Assembly (NCBI GenBank): GCA_937889655.1 | Contig: CALBZG010000037.1 | Span: forward strand, 1-29,292 | Reading direction: 5' to 3' | Length of the DNA: 29,292 nucleotides | Source: an uncultured Clostridia bacterium | Lineage (GTDB): Bacteria; Bacillota; Clostridia; Peptostreptococcales; Anaerovoracaceae | In this document: positions 22,050-29,292 of the stretch, piece by piece | Layout: each line of letters opens with the position of its first letter | How positions within the stretch are numbered: the first letter of the stretch is position 1 | Made by a program: the position numbers and the translations under genes | The notes under the pieces: model-generated | What the model was told of the DNA's origin: nothing | What the model saw: only the letters and a program-made list of their open reading frames with translations | The model's database searches: none

Positions 22050-24544
22050 TGTTTTTGGACCTTTTCAACACTGCTTTTACGAGGCTTTGCCTTCGGCTGT
22101 CTGACCAGGGCGTTCTCTAATGCATCATCAACAGTACGGATCAGGACAAAATCCATGACTCCTCTGACATTCACCGGAAGATCGTCCAGGTCTTTCTCAT
22201 TTTCCACCGGCAACAGCACTTTTTTGATCCCAGCCCTATGGGCAGCAAGAACTTTTTCTCTGATTCCTCCCACCGGAAGCACCTTGCCCCGAAGAGTCAC
22301 TTCGCCGGTCATAGCTACATCTTTTCTAACTGGGATCCCGGTTAGTGTGGATATCATGGCTGTGCACATCGTCACGCCTGCGCTTGGTCCGTCTTTTGGA
22401 ACGGCCCCTTCAGGTATGTGTATATGCAGATCCAGATTCTTATAGAAATCCACGTCGATACCAAAAGTAGCTGCTTTATTTCTGATATAGCTGATGCCGG
22501 CTCTTGCGGATTCCTGCATTACATCCCCCATCTGGCCTGTCAATTCAAGCTTGCCGCTTCCCGGCACAGCAGAAGTCTCAATGAAAAGAGTATCTCCGCC
22601 AACGATGGTCCATGCAAGCCCTGTTACCACTCCTACTTCTTCTTCACCTTCAATAATGTCATATCTGTATTTCCGCTTTCCAAGATAGCTTTCCAGCATA
22701 TCAGGATTAATTGCAAATTGGGCCTTTCCGTCTGTAACGATTTTCCTTGCGACTTTTCTGCAAAGATTAGCGATTTCCCTTTCAAGGTTTCGCACACCGG
22801 ATTCCCTTGTGTAGTAATTGATAATGTCTCGGACGGTTTCTTCCGGTATGGTAATATCTTCATTATTTAGTCCATGCTCTGCTATTTTTTTTGGCAGGAG
22901 GAAGTTCATGGCGATTTTTACTTTTTCTTCCGAAGTGTATCCTGGGACCTCGAGGACTTCCATCCTGTCAAGCAAAGGCCTTGGGATCGTATCCGTAGTA
23001 TTTGCGGTAGTTATAAACATGACTTTAGACAAGTCAAAAGCCACCTCAAGATAGTGGTCGGTGAAATCTTTATTCTGCTCCGGATCCAAAACTTCCAGCA
23101 GTGCCGAAGCCGGGTCCCCCTTAAAGTCCGCACCGATTTTGTCAACCTCATCTAAAAGAAATACCGGGTTATTCGTTCCAGCGTCTTTGATGCAGGAAAT
23201 CACTCTCCCCGGAATGGCGCCGATATATGTTCTCCTGTGGCCTCTTATTTCCGCCTCATCTCGCATCCCACCCAAGGACATTCTGACAAATTCACGATCG
23301 ATAGCTCTGGCTACAGACTTGGCAACGGAAGTCTTTCCTACTCCCGGAGGGCCCACAAGGCATAGTATCGGGCCTTTTAGCCCTTTTGAAAGCTGGACAA
23401 CAGCAAGATATTCCAGAACTCTTTCTTTAACCTTTTCCAGGCCGAAATGATCGCTGTTGAGGATGTCCTCCGCCTTTTTCAAGTCAAGCTTGCCTTTGGA
23501 AGCTTTATTCCAAGGAAGCGCAAGTATCGTTTCAATATAGGTGCGGCTGACTGATGCTTCCGCTGACGAAGGCATCATCTTGCCGAAACGTTTGATTTCC
23601 TTTTCGATTTTATCATTGGTTTTTTCGGAAAGCTTCAGCTTTTTGAGCTGTTTGAACCAATCATCCATCTCGCTTTCCACATCTTCATCCATACCCAGTT
23701 CATCCTGGATCGCTCTCATTTGTTCGCGAAGGTAGTATTCGCGCTGATTCTTGTCTATTTGAGATTTTACTTTAAAATTAATATCCTGTTCTATATTCAG
23801 GATTTCGATTTCTCTTGCTAAAATGTCATTGATAAGCTCGAGACGCTTTTTAACGTCAAATGCTTCCAGGATCGCCTGCTTGTCCTCGATCTTGATTTCT
23901 ATATGAGAGGCGATCATGTCCGCTAGCCTTCCCGGTTCTTTGATGCTCATGATCGTCGGCAGCAGGTCCCTTTGCCCATTTGGCTTCAACTCCATATATT
24001 CATCGAAGGAGTTGATGGCAAGTCGGATCAATGCCTGGATCGTTGGGTCATCAGCATCCGGTTCCACATCCGGGATGGTGTTGACTGCGCATCTGAAATA
24101 AGGCACTTCAAATATGATATCCTTGATTTCAGCTCTGGCTATTCCTTCCACCAGCACTCGGATATTATCTCCCGGCAGTTTGAGCATCTGCTTTATCTTT
24201 GCGACCGTACCGATGTGATAGAAATCTGTCGGTGTTGGCAGATCTGTATTTTCATCTTTTTGCGTCGCCAAAAAAATATGCTTATTCAGGATCATAGCTT
24301 TTTCCAGCGCATTGATGGATTTTTCCCTGCCTATGTCAAAATGAAGAACCATATTGGGGAATATAGCAAGACCTCTCAATGGGATCATCGGGAGGGTGGT
24401 AAGCTTGCTGTCTTCATCATCCATGATTTCTTCGATCAGTTCTTCTGTTTCCGCTTCTTTTTCTGTTTCTTTTTCTGATGCTTCGGTTTCTTCCAGGGAT
24501 TCTTTTATTGTTTTGTCTTTATTATCCTTTTCTTTATCGCTCAT
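22046..24544 (-). CDS. lon: ATP-dependent protease Lon
   Basis: Cytoplasmic AAA+ serine protease for damaged and regulatory proteins, 832 residues. The N-terminal substrate-recognition domain starts near residue 49 (LTTLPMIPLRG) after an unusual acidic Glu/Lys-rich tail (1-47). The AAA+ module has Walker A GPPGVGKTS (398-406) and Walker B VFLLDEVDKIG (461-471). The protease domain has the Ser-Lys dyad S721 (PKDGPSAG) and K764 (GGIREK). It lies 15 bp after clpX and overlaps ysxC. No CIRCE or CtsR box was recognised upstream of the operon. Confidence 0.97.
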   Translation of the reverse strand: MSDKEKDNKDKTIKESLEETEASEKETEKEAETEELIEEIMDDEDSKLTTLPMIPLRGLAIFPNMVLHFDIGREKSINALEKAMILNKHIFLATQKDENTDLPTPTDFYHIGTVAKIKQMLKLPGDNIRVLVEGIARAEIKDIIFEVPYFRCAVNTIPDVEPDADDPTIQALIRLAINSFDEYMELKPNGQRDLLPTIMSIKEPGRLADMIASHIEIKIEDKQAILEAFDVKKRLELINDILAREIEILNIEQDINFKVKSQIDKNQREYYLREQMRAIQDELGMDEDVESEMDDWFKQLKKLKLSEKTNDKIEKEIKRFGKMMPSSAEASVSRTYIETILALPWNKASKGKLDLKKAEDILNSDHFGLEKVKERVLEYLAVVQLSKGLKGPILCLVGPPGVGKTSVAKSVARAIDREFVRMSLGGMRDEAEIRGHRRTYIGAIPGRVISCIKDAGTNNPVFLLDEVDKIGADFKGDPASALLEVLDPEQNKDFTDHYLEVAFDLSKVMFITTANTTDTIPRPLLDRMEVLEVPGYTSEEKVKIAMNFLLPKKIAEHGLNNEDITIPEETVRDIINYYTRESGVRNLEREIANLCRKVARKIVTDGKAQFAINPDMLESYLGKRKYRYDIIEGEEEVGVVTGLAWTIVGGDTLFIETSAVPGSGKLELTGQMGDVMQESARAGISYIRNKAATFGIDVDFYKNLDLHIHIPEGAVPKDGPSAGVTMCTAMISTLTGIPVRKDVAMTGEVTLRGKVLPVGGIREKVLAAHRAGIKKVLLPVENEKDLDDLPVNVRGVMDFVLIRTVDDALENALVRQPKAKPRKSSVEKVQKQ

Positions 24545-24559
24545 AAATCTCCCCCCATT

Positions 24560-25870
24560 TTACGATGCCGACTCCTGCTTTTTCGTTATTCTGGCTTTCT
24601 TGGATACTGCCGCAGGTTTAGGTACGTTATCTGTAAGTGTCAGATTCGGTTTTTCATTATTCAATATGGTTCCTCTTGTAATGGTACACCTGACAACGTC
24701 ATGTCTGGATGGTATTTCATACATGATGTCTGTCATCGTCTTTTCCAGGATGCTCCTAAGCCCCCTGGCACCGGTTTTCTTTTCGATCGCCTTTTCCGCT
24801 ATCGCCAGCAAGGCATCTTCCTCGATTTCAAACTCTACGTTATCCATTTCTAAAAGCCTTTTATACTGTTTCAAAAGTGCGTTTTTCGGCTCAGTAATGA
24901 TCTTTACGAGGGCTTCCTTTGACAACTCATCGAGGGTTACAATGGACGGAAGCCTGCCAATAAATTCAGGTATGAGGCCGAATTTCAGCAGATCTTCCGG
25001 TTGGACCATTTTAATAAGATTGTTTTCGTCTTCCGTTCCCTTTTTTAATTCGGAATTGAATCCGATGGTCTTTTCTCCAAGCCTTCTCTGGATGATCTTG
25101 TCCAGTCCGTCGAAAGCGCCGCCGCAAATGAACATGACATTCGTCGTGTCAAATTGAATAAACTCCTGTTGAGGGTGCTTACGGCCTCCCTGAGGCGGAA
25201 CAGATGCGATCGTTCCTTCTATTATTTTAAGCAGGGCCTGTTGAACGCCTTCGCCGCTTACATCCCGTGTAATGGAAACATTCTCCGATTTACGCGCGAT
25301 TTTATCGATCTCGTCAATATATATGATACCCTTCTCTGCCTTGGAAATATCATAATCCGCAGCCTGAATCAGTTTGAGAAGAATATTCTCTACATCCTCG
25401 CCAACATAACCTGCCTCTGTCAGCGCCGTGGCATCAGCAATGGCAAACGGGACCTGCAGAATTTTAGCCAGAGTCTGCGCGAGCAGAGTCTTTCCGCATC
25501 CGGTAGGCCCTATCATGACCACATTGCTCTTTTGTAGCTCCACATCGTCCTTGACCTTGAGATTGTTTATCCTCTTATAGTGATTGTAGACTGCAACTGC
25601 CAGAGCTTTCTTTGCTTCATCCTGGCCGATCACATATTCGGAAAGCTTCTCCAAAATGGCTTTAGGTTTCAAAAGGACCATTTCCGCATTTCTGTCCTTT
25701 TCGGCATCTTTGTAAGTTTCTTCCAGTTCTCCCTCAATAATATCCATGCAAAGCTCAATGCATTCATCACAAATGTATACATTGGGACCCGCAATAAGCC
25801 TTCTTACTTTGCTCTGCGGCTTTCCGCAGAAAGAGCAGCAAAGCTGTTTTTCATCATCATACTTAGACAT
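24560..25870 (-). CDS. clpX: ClpXP unfoldase subunit ClpX
   Basis: AAA+ unfoldase that recognises substrates and feeds them to ClpP, 436 residues. The N-terminal zinc-binding domain has C12, C15, C34 and C37 (CSFC, CDEC). The AAA+ module has GPTGCGKT, Walker B GIIYIDEIDKIA, the IGF loop GEKTIGFNSE for ClpP docking, and a sensor region near RGLRSILE. It follows clpP by 13 bp. Confidence 0.97.
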   Translation of the reverse strand: MSKYDDEKQLCCSFCGKPQSKVRRLIAGPNVYICDECIELCMDIIEGELEETYKDAEKDRNAEMVLLKPKAILEKLSEYVIGQDEAKKALAVAVYNHYKRINNLKVKDDVELQKSNVVMIGPTGCGKTLLAQTLAKILQVPFAIADATALTEAGYVGEDVENILLKLIQAADYDISKAEKGIIYIDEIDKIARKSENVSITRDVSGEGVQQALLKIIEGTIASVPPQGGRKHPQQEFIQFDTTNVMFICGGAFDGLDKIIQRRLGEKTIGFNSELKKGTEDENNLIKMVQPEDLLKFGLIPEFIGRLPSIVTLDELSKEALVKIITEPKNALLKQYKRLLEMDNVEFEIEEDALLAIAEKAIEKKTGARGLRSILEKTMTDIMYEIPSRHDVVRCTITRGTILNNEKPNLTLTDNVPKPAAVSKKARITKKQESAS

Positions 25871-25883
25871 TCCTGTTCCCCCG

Positions 25884-26465
25884 TTACCTTGACCTTATGA
25901 CTTTATCAATGATGCCATAGACCCTGGCTTCCTCTGCACTCATAAAGTTATCTCTATCCGTATCCTTTTCAATGACGTCCATACTTTTCCCCGTGACGTC
26001 GGATAATATCTTATTCAACTTGCTTCTGGTTTTTAAAATGTGATCTGCGTGGATCCTAATATCCTCGGCCTGTCCGGTAATACCTCCCAACGGCTGGTGG
26101 ATCATGATCTCGGCATTTGGGAGAGCGAGACGCTTGCCTTTCGCGCCGGCTCCCAGAAGGAAAGCTGCCATACTGGCCGCCATTCCAACACAGATCGTCG
26201 ATACCTCAGGTCTGATGAATTGCATAGTGTCATATATGGCCATGCCCGCTGAAACGCTTCCGCCCGGACTATTGATGTAAATGCTGATATCTTTGTCCGG
26301 ATCCTCCGCTTCAAGAAAGAGAAGCTGAGCAACTACGAGGCTTGCCAGATGTTCATCGATTTCTTCTCCTATGAAAATGATCCTGTCTTTAAGCAGCCTA
26401 GAATAGATGTCGTATGATCTCTCGCCTTTTGATGTTTGTTCTATTACATAAGGAATTAAAGCCAT
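25884..26465 (-). CDS. clpP: ATP-dependent Clp protease proteolytic subunit
   Basis: Serine peptidase that forms the ClpXP/ClpAP barrel, 193 residues. The catalytic triad is visible as S98 (GMAASMAAF), H123 (MIHQPLGG) and D172 (DTDRDNFMS). INSPGGSVSAGMAIYDTM (65-82) is the oxyanion-region signature. AGGGAGG precedes the ATG. It starts 47 bp after tig and belongs to the same operon. Confidence 0.97.
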   Translation of the reverse strand: MALIPYVIEQTSKGERSYDIYSRLLKDRIIFIGEEIDEHLASLVVAQLLFLEAEDPDKDISIYINSPGGSVSAGMAIYDTMQFIRPEVSTICVGMAASMAAFLLGAGAKGKRLALPNAEIMIHQPLGGITGQAEDIRIHADHILKTRSKLNKILSDVTGKSMDVIEKDTDRDNFMSAEEARVYGIIDKVIRSR

Positions 26466-26512
26466 TAGTTAACCCTCCCTTTCCTGATCTCTATGTGTAA
26501 ATATACTATGAA

Positions 26513-27796
26513 CTAATTGATTTCTGCCTTTTCAAAGATGAGGTCCAATGCCTTCTTCATTTTGATGTCTTTTTCAAACAGGGCTTTGTTAGCTGTTCCA
26601 ACAACTTCTCTCACCTTTTGGGCATCCATCTGGTATTGCATTCCGAGAAGTTCGAAATGTTTATCCAGTTCTTCTTCAGTAGCCTCAAGATTTTCGAGTT
26701 CGGCTATCTTCCCGACGATCATTCTTGTCTTGACTTTTCTGTAAGCGTCCTCGCGGACGTCTTCTCTGAATTCTTTCGGTTCTTTCTGCAGATACTCGAA
26801 GTATTTTTGCAGATCGAGGCCCTGATATCTGAGCTGCTGGTCAAACTCTGCCATCATATTGTCGATTTCCTCTTCAACCATTGCTTTTGGAATGTCAATA
26901 TCGTTGGCTTCGTAAATTTTTTCCAGAACTGCATTTTTCATTTTATCTGTTGATCTGGCAATGGCGGATTTCTCCAAGGTGGCTCTGGTATCTTTCTTTA
27001 AATCTTCCAGAGTGTCCCATTCGCTAATATCTTTAGCAAATTCATCGTTCAGTTCAGGCATTTCTTCTTCTTTGATTTCGTGGACATGGCACTTGAACAC
27101 CGCTTCCTGACCGGCAAGTTTTTCAGCATGATATTCTTCGGGGAATGTCACCTTGACTTGCATATCCGACCCAACGGTAGCGCCAATCAGCTGCTCTTCG
27201 AATCCCGGTATAAATGTATTGGAGCCAATTTTCAATGCATACCTCTCAGCGGTTCCACCCTCGAACTGCTCATCGCCAACAAATCCGGAATAATCTATCA
27301 GCACCGTGTCTCCATTTTGAGCCGGTCTGTCAACGTTGACCATTCTGGAATTTCTTTCCTGCAGCTTTTTCAATTCTGCGTCTACTTTTTCATCATCTAT
27401 AGTCTCTTCGATTTTGTCGATCTTGACGCCGAAATAGTCTTTGATTTCAAACTCAGGATATGTTTCAACGCTGACTGTGGCGGTGAAACCCTTTCCTGCT
27501 TCAATTTCGCCCAGTTCCACTCTTGGCCTGTCAATAACATCCAGTTTCAATTCCTCGATTGCTTTGCCATATTCTTCTGAAAACAATTTGTCGATAGCAT
27601 CATCATAAAAAATCTCAGCACCGTACCGCGCTTCTATTATTTTTCTTGGGGCCTTGCCCTTTCTGAAACCATCCACTGCAAACTTACCTTTGTTTTCCTG
27701 ATACGCCTTGATGATGGCTTTTTCAAATTCTTCCGCAGTAAACTCCATAGAAAATTTAACGTCATTTTTCTCTTTTGCAATAAATGTAGCCTTCAT
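26513..27796 (-). CDS. tig: Trigger factor
   Basis: Ribosome-associated chaperone with peptidyl-prolyl isomerase activity, 427 residues. The N-terminal ribosome-binding domain has the conserved GFRKGKAPRKIIE signature. The FKBP-like domain has GDTVLIDYSGFVGDEQFEGG, and a long helical C-terminal domain follows. The ATG at 27796 is preferred because GGAGG lies 11 bases upstream and the family usually starts near this point (MKATF). An in-frame ATG at 27814 has no ribosome-binding site. It heads tig-clpP-clpX-lon-ysxC, which couples folding and proteolysis. Confidence 0.95.
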   Translation of the reverse strand: MKATFIAKEKNDVKFSMEFTAEEFEKAIIKAYQENKGKFAVDGFRKGKAPRKIIEARYGAEIFYDDAIDKLFSEEYGKAIEELKLDVIDRPRVELGEIEAGKGFTATVSVETYPEFEIKDYFGVKIDKIEETIDDEKVDAELKKLQERNSRMVNVDRPAQNGDTVLIDYSGFVGDEQFEGGTAERYALKIGSNTFIPGFEEQLIGATVGSDMQVKVTFPEEYHAEKLAGQEAVFKCHVHEIKEEEMPELNDEFAKDISEWDTLEDLKKDTRATLEKSAIARSTDKMKNAVLEKIYEANDIDIPKAMVEEEIDNMMAEFDQQLRYQGLDLQKYFEYLQKEPKEFREDVREDAYRKVKTRMIVGKIAELENLEATEEELDKHFELLGMQYQMDAQKVREVVGTANKALFEKDIKMKKALDLIFEKAEIN

Positions 27797-27834
27797 TGTT
27801 GATTTATCCTCCATAATATTAATTATTCACGTTC

Positions 27835-27888
27835 ATAATATGCGATTTCATCTGCTTCCATGAAATTTGGACACAGAACGCATATTAT
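27835..27888. repeat. Composite inverted repeat in the tig promoter/leader
   Basis: ATAATATGCG (27835-27844) matches CGCATATTAT (27879-27888) as a perfect 10-bp inverted repeat. Directly adjoining it, ATTTCAT (27845-27851) pairs with ATGAAAT (27860-27866). Together these give 17 bp of complementarity, with a 12-base one-sided insertion at 27867-27878. It does not resemble CIRCE or CtsR sites. Confidence 0.55.
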
Positions 27889-27915
27889 TATAACCTATAT
27901 TTATATATAAGTAAA
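27887..27915 (-). promoter_or_regulatory. Probable tig operon promoter
   Basis: On the minus strand TATAAT (27892-27887) is preceded by 17 bases and TTTACT (27915-27910, four of six matches). Predicted start is near 27880, giving a leader of about 84 bases. The right arm of an inverted repeat (27879-27888) overlaps the -10 and start. Confidence 0.55.
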
Positions 27916-27930
27916 TGAAAATGACAATGA

Positions 27931-27952
27931 AAAAGGGCTTTTCAGCCCTTTT
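27931..27952 (-). terminator. Terminator of the CYTH gene
   Basis: The 9-bp stem AAAAGGGCT (27931-27939) / AGCCCTTTT (27944-27952) has a 4-base loop and ends in a T-run on the minus strand. It sits directly after the CYTH stop codon. Confidence 0.88.
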
Positions 27953-27955
27953 GAG

Positions 27956-28582
27956 TTATCGTATACCTAGTATTCGCAAGCCCCGGACATACTTGCTTTC
28001 AGGACTTTCCAGCAAATTATACTGCGCAGACAATCTGTCCCCCAGTATAACCAGTTCCTCTTCGCTTCCTGAAAACAATTCCAGCTCCAATTCGCAGAAT
28101 TGCTGGTTGCCTGCCTCAGTCATGATTTCCCCCACGTCCAGAGATACTTCGACGATGCTGCTTCCTGTGTCAACCTTAAAACGACTTCTCATGAAGACGA
28201 TTTCCATGATCGAAATCAGAGGCTTTCCGTCTACGAGTCTTATGACTTCCTTGCCTATTTCACTTTCCTTAAAAATTCCTGGATCCGGCATCAAAAAACA
28301 GTCCGGATTATCTACAGGCACATTGATTTCCTCTCGCTTGTGCAAGGCTCCCTCACATTTGCCCCTCCATTTAAGCGATGCAACCAGTTTATCTCTTTCA
28401 AGACGAACGCGAAAGGCAATATCGTTAGCAGAAAGTATATGGTCATTGGTATCAAAATAAGCAGCCTTCATAAAGACCTTTTCACGGGTTCCGTCTTCTT
28501 CTATACTGAACAAATATGAATCCTCAAAAATGGCTTCACAAGTCTCTTTTGAATCAACTATATATTTTAACTCTATCTCCAT
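27956..28582 (-). CDS. CYTH domain protein, probable inorganic triphosphatase or related phosphatase
   Basis: A 208-residue protein with the defining CYTH start MEIELKY, whose ExExK residues E2, E4 and K6 bind metal and polyphosphate. Further tunnel-strand motifs are AFRVRLERDK, SLKWRG and CELELELFSGSEEEL. Family members act on triphosphates or polyphosphate, or act as adenylate cyclase or thiamine triphosphatase. The sequence does not decide between these. There is no attached CHAD domain. It is a single-gene unit with its own promoter and terminator. Confidence 0.88.
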   Translation of the reverse strand: MEIELKYIVDSKETCEAIFEDSYLFSIEEDGTREKVFMKAAYFDTNDHILSANDIAFRVRLERDKLVASLKWRGKCEGALHKREEINVPVDNPDCFLMPDPGIFKESEIGKEVIRLVDGKPLISIMEIVFMRSRFKVDTGSSIVEVSLDVGEIMTEAGNQQFCELELELFSGSEEELVILGDRLSAQYNLLESPESKYVRGLRILGIR

Positions 28583-28711
28583 TTACAATCCTTTCGATAA
28601 ATAGACTGGCGATCAATATAAAGACTAATTTAATGAATTATCGCTTACGCCATTAATGATGTTTTCTCGTGTATGCAGCCAAAACAAGGGTGACAACAAA
28701 CATATGGTTAC

Positions 28712-28739
28712 ATTATACTTTGATTTGTTGTTTTTGCAA
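28712..28739 (-). promoter_or_regulatory. Promoter of the CYTH gene
   Basis: On the minus strand TTGCAA (28739-28734, four of six) lies 16 bp before a perfect TATAAT (28717-28712). The predicted start near 28705 leaves a leader of about 120 bases in which I see no further clear element. Confidence 0.6.
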
Positions 28740-28748
28740 GCAAAATAA

Positions 28749-28782
28749 AAGGCTGTATACAGAAAGCCCTGTGTACAGCCTT
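28749..28782 (-). terminator. Terminator of the aminotransferase gene
   Basis: A 14-bp stem with one G-T pair (28749-28762 / 28769-28782) and a 6-base loop ends in CCTTTTATTTT on the minus strand. It lies about 85 bp after the stop codon. Confidence 0.85.
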
Positions 28783-28867
28783 GCATTCGCTGATTGTTAG
28801 CAGCTCAGAATAGCCATCATGGATTAAGCTTGATCGCGCCTATTCAATAATAGAATCCGTTATCTAA

Positions 28868-29292
28868 CTATTTCATGCATTTGATGATGGCAGCCTCGTA
28901 GATGGCAAGGCCGGCATCCAGCTGAGCGTCTGTCACGCAAAGCGGACAGAGGAAACGGATGACGTTGTTGTAGGTTCCGGCAGCTTCCAACATCAGTCCA
29001 TTGTTGCAAGCCTCCAGCACGATAGCCGTTACCAAGTCAGCATTCGGTGTCTTGGATGTCTTATCCTTGACAAATTCAACGCCGATCATGGCGCCGATGC
29101 CACGAACGTCTCCGATGATCTCGTACTTTTCTTTCCATTCATTGAACTTCGCCATGCACTTCTCGCCGATAGCCCTTGCTTTTGCAGGATAGTCGTCTCT
29201 CAGCATGATGTCGATGAGCTTGCTTCCTGCTGCTGTTGCTACTGCATTTCCGCAGTAAGTTCCGCCGATGGTTCCGCCTGTTACGCCGTCCA
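28868..29292 (-). CDS. gabT: 4-aminobutyrate aminotransferase-like class-III aminotransferase, C-terminal part
   Basis: PLP-dependent aminotransferase truncated by the right window edge; 140 residues plus the stop are visible. The reading frame stays open to 29292, starting DGVTGGTIGGTYCGNAVATAA. The GGTYCGN segment is the conserved part of class-III enzymes downstream of the PLP lysine. VRGIGAMIGVEFVKD and the end NVIRFLCPLCVTDAQLDAGLAIYE match GabT-type C-termini. GABA is the likeliest amino donor, but related omega-amino acid substrates are possible without the missing part. PLP lysine and N-terminus lie outside the window. Confidence 0.87.
   Translation of the reverse strand, partial: DGVTGGTIGGTYCGNAVATAAGSKLIDIMLRDDYPAKARAIGEKCMAKFNEWKEKYEIIGDVRGIGAMIGVEFVKDKTSKTPNADLVTAIVLEACNNGLMLEAAGTYNNVIRFLCPLCVTDAQLDAGLAIYEAAIIKCMK

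Noticed and set aside
24354..25157. Plus-strand open frame of 267 codons opposite the lon/clpX junction
   Set aside because: It is Ser-rich antisense of the acidic Lon N-terminus and of ClpX, crosses two real genes, and has no domain or ribosome-binding site.

Overview
This 29.3-kb window looks like a chromosomal segment of a low-GC, anaerobic, probably spore-forming member of the Clostridia (Bacillota). The evidence is the SpoVD-type penicillin-binding protein with a PASTA domain in the dcw cluster, the tig-clpP-clpX-lon-ysxC order, a PduL-type phosphotransacylase, an EFR1-type flavodoxin/ferredoxin protein, a proton-pumping pyrophosphatase and AT-rich spacers. A relative of the Anaerovorax/Aminipila group (Clostridiales family XIII) would fit, but that is a guess. 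No rRNA, tRNA, insertion sequence, prophage, CRISPR array or toxin-antitoxin pair was found.

Layout, left to right. (1) 1-7633, minus strand: the start of the division and cell wall (dcw) cluster, in transcription order mraZ, rsmH, ftsL, spoVD, murF, mraY, murD. murD runs off the left edge almost complete. A helically phased TGG-box array upstream of mraZ looks like the MraZ autoregulatory operator. (2) 7634-7976: divergent control region. (3) 7977-11195, plus strand: a small lipoprotein of unknown function, a strong terminator, then an 839-residue four-domain sulfur-transfer oxidoreductase (CoA-disulfide reductase, rhodanese, TusA and DsrE domains) with an activator-like inverted repeat near -41. 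(4) 11313-13730, minus: a membrane pyrophosphatase of a divergent H+-pumping type, with two inverted repeats in its promoter region. (5) 14106-17087, minus: a small metal/redox cluster of a DUF134 regulator, an MBL-fold hydrolase, a flavodoxin/2[4Fe-4S] protein, a possible 16-residue Cys-rich peptide and a DUF1847 protein. It is driven by a near-consensus promoter with a palindrome just downstream. (6) 17265-19851, minus: deoC, lgt and ychF, tightly packed. (7) 19950-27796, minus: a protein quality-control block tig, clpP, clpX, lon, ysxC, then a DUF1232 protein, hpt and pduL. (8) 27956-28582, minus: a CYTH-domain phosphatase with its own promoter and terminator. (9) 28868-29292, minus: the C-terminal part of a class-III aminotransferase (GabT-like).

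Functionally, most of the window is housekeeping: peptidoglycan precursor synthesis and septation, trigger factor with ClpXP and Lon, nucleotide and deoxyribose salvage, and lipoprotein maturation. The less ordinary parts fit anaerobic energy saving and sulfur/metal chemistry: PPi-driven proton pumping, PduL-type acyl-phosphate formation, a fused persulfide relay, and the DUF134/MBL/EFR1/DUF1847 cluster. No wholly new system is evident. The best leads are that cluster with its possible micropeptide, the four-cysteine fusion, and several unexplained inverted repeats in promoter regions.

All functional calls are homology by eye. Promoters, operators and RNA structures are inferred from sequence alone.
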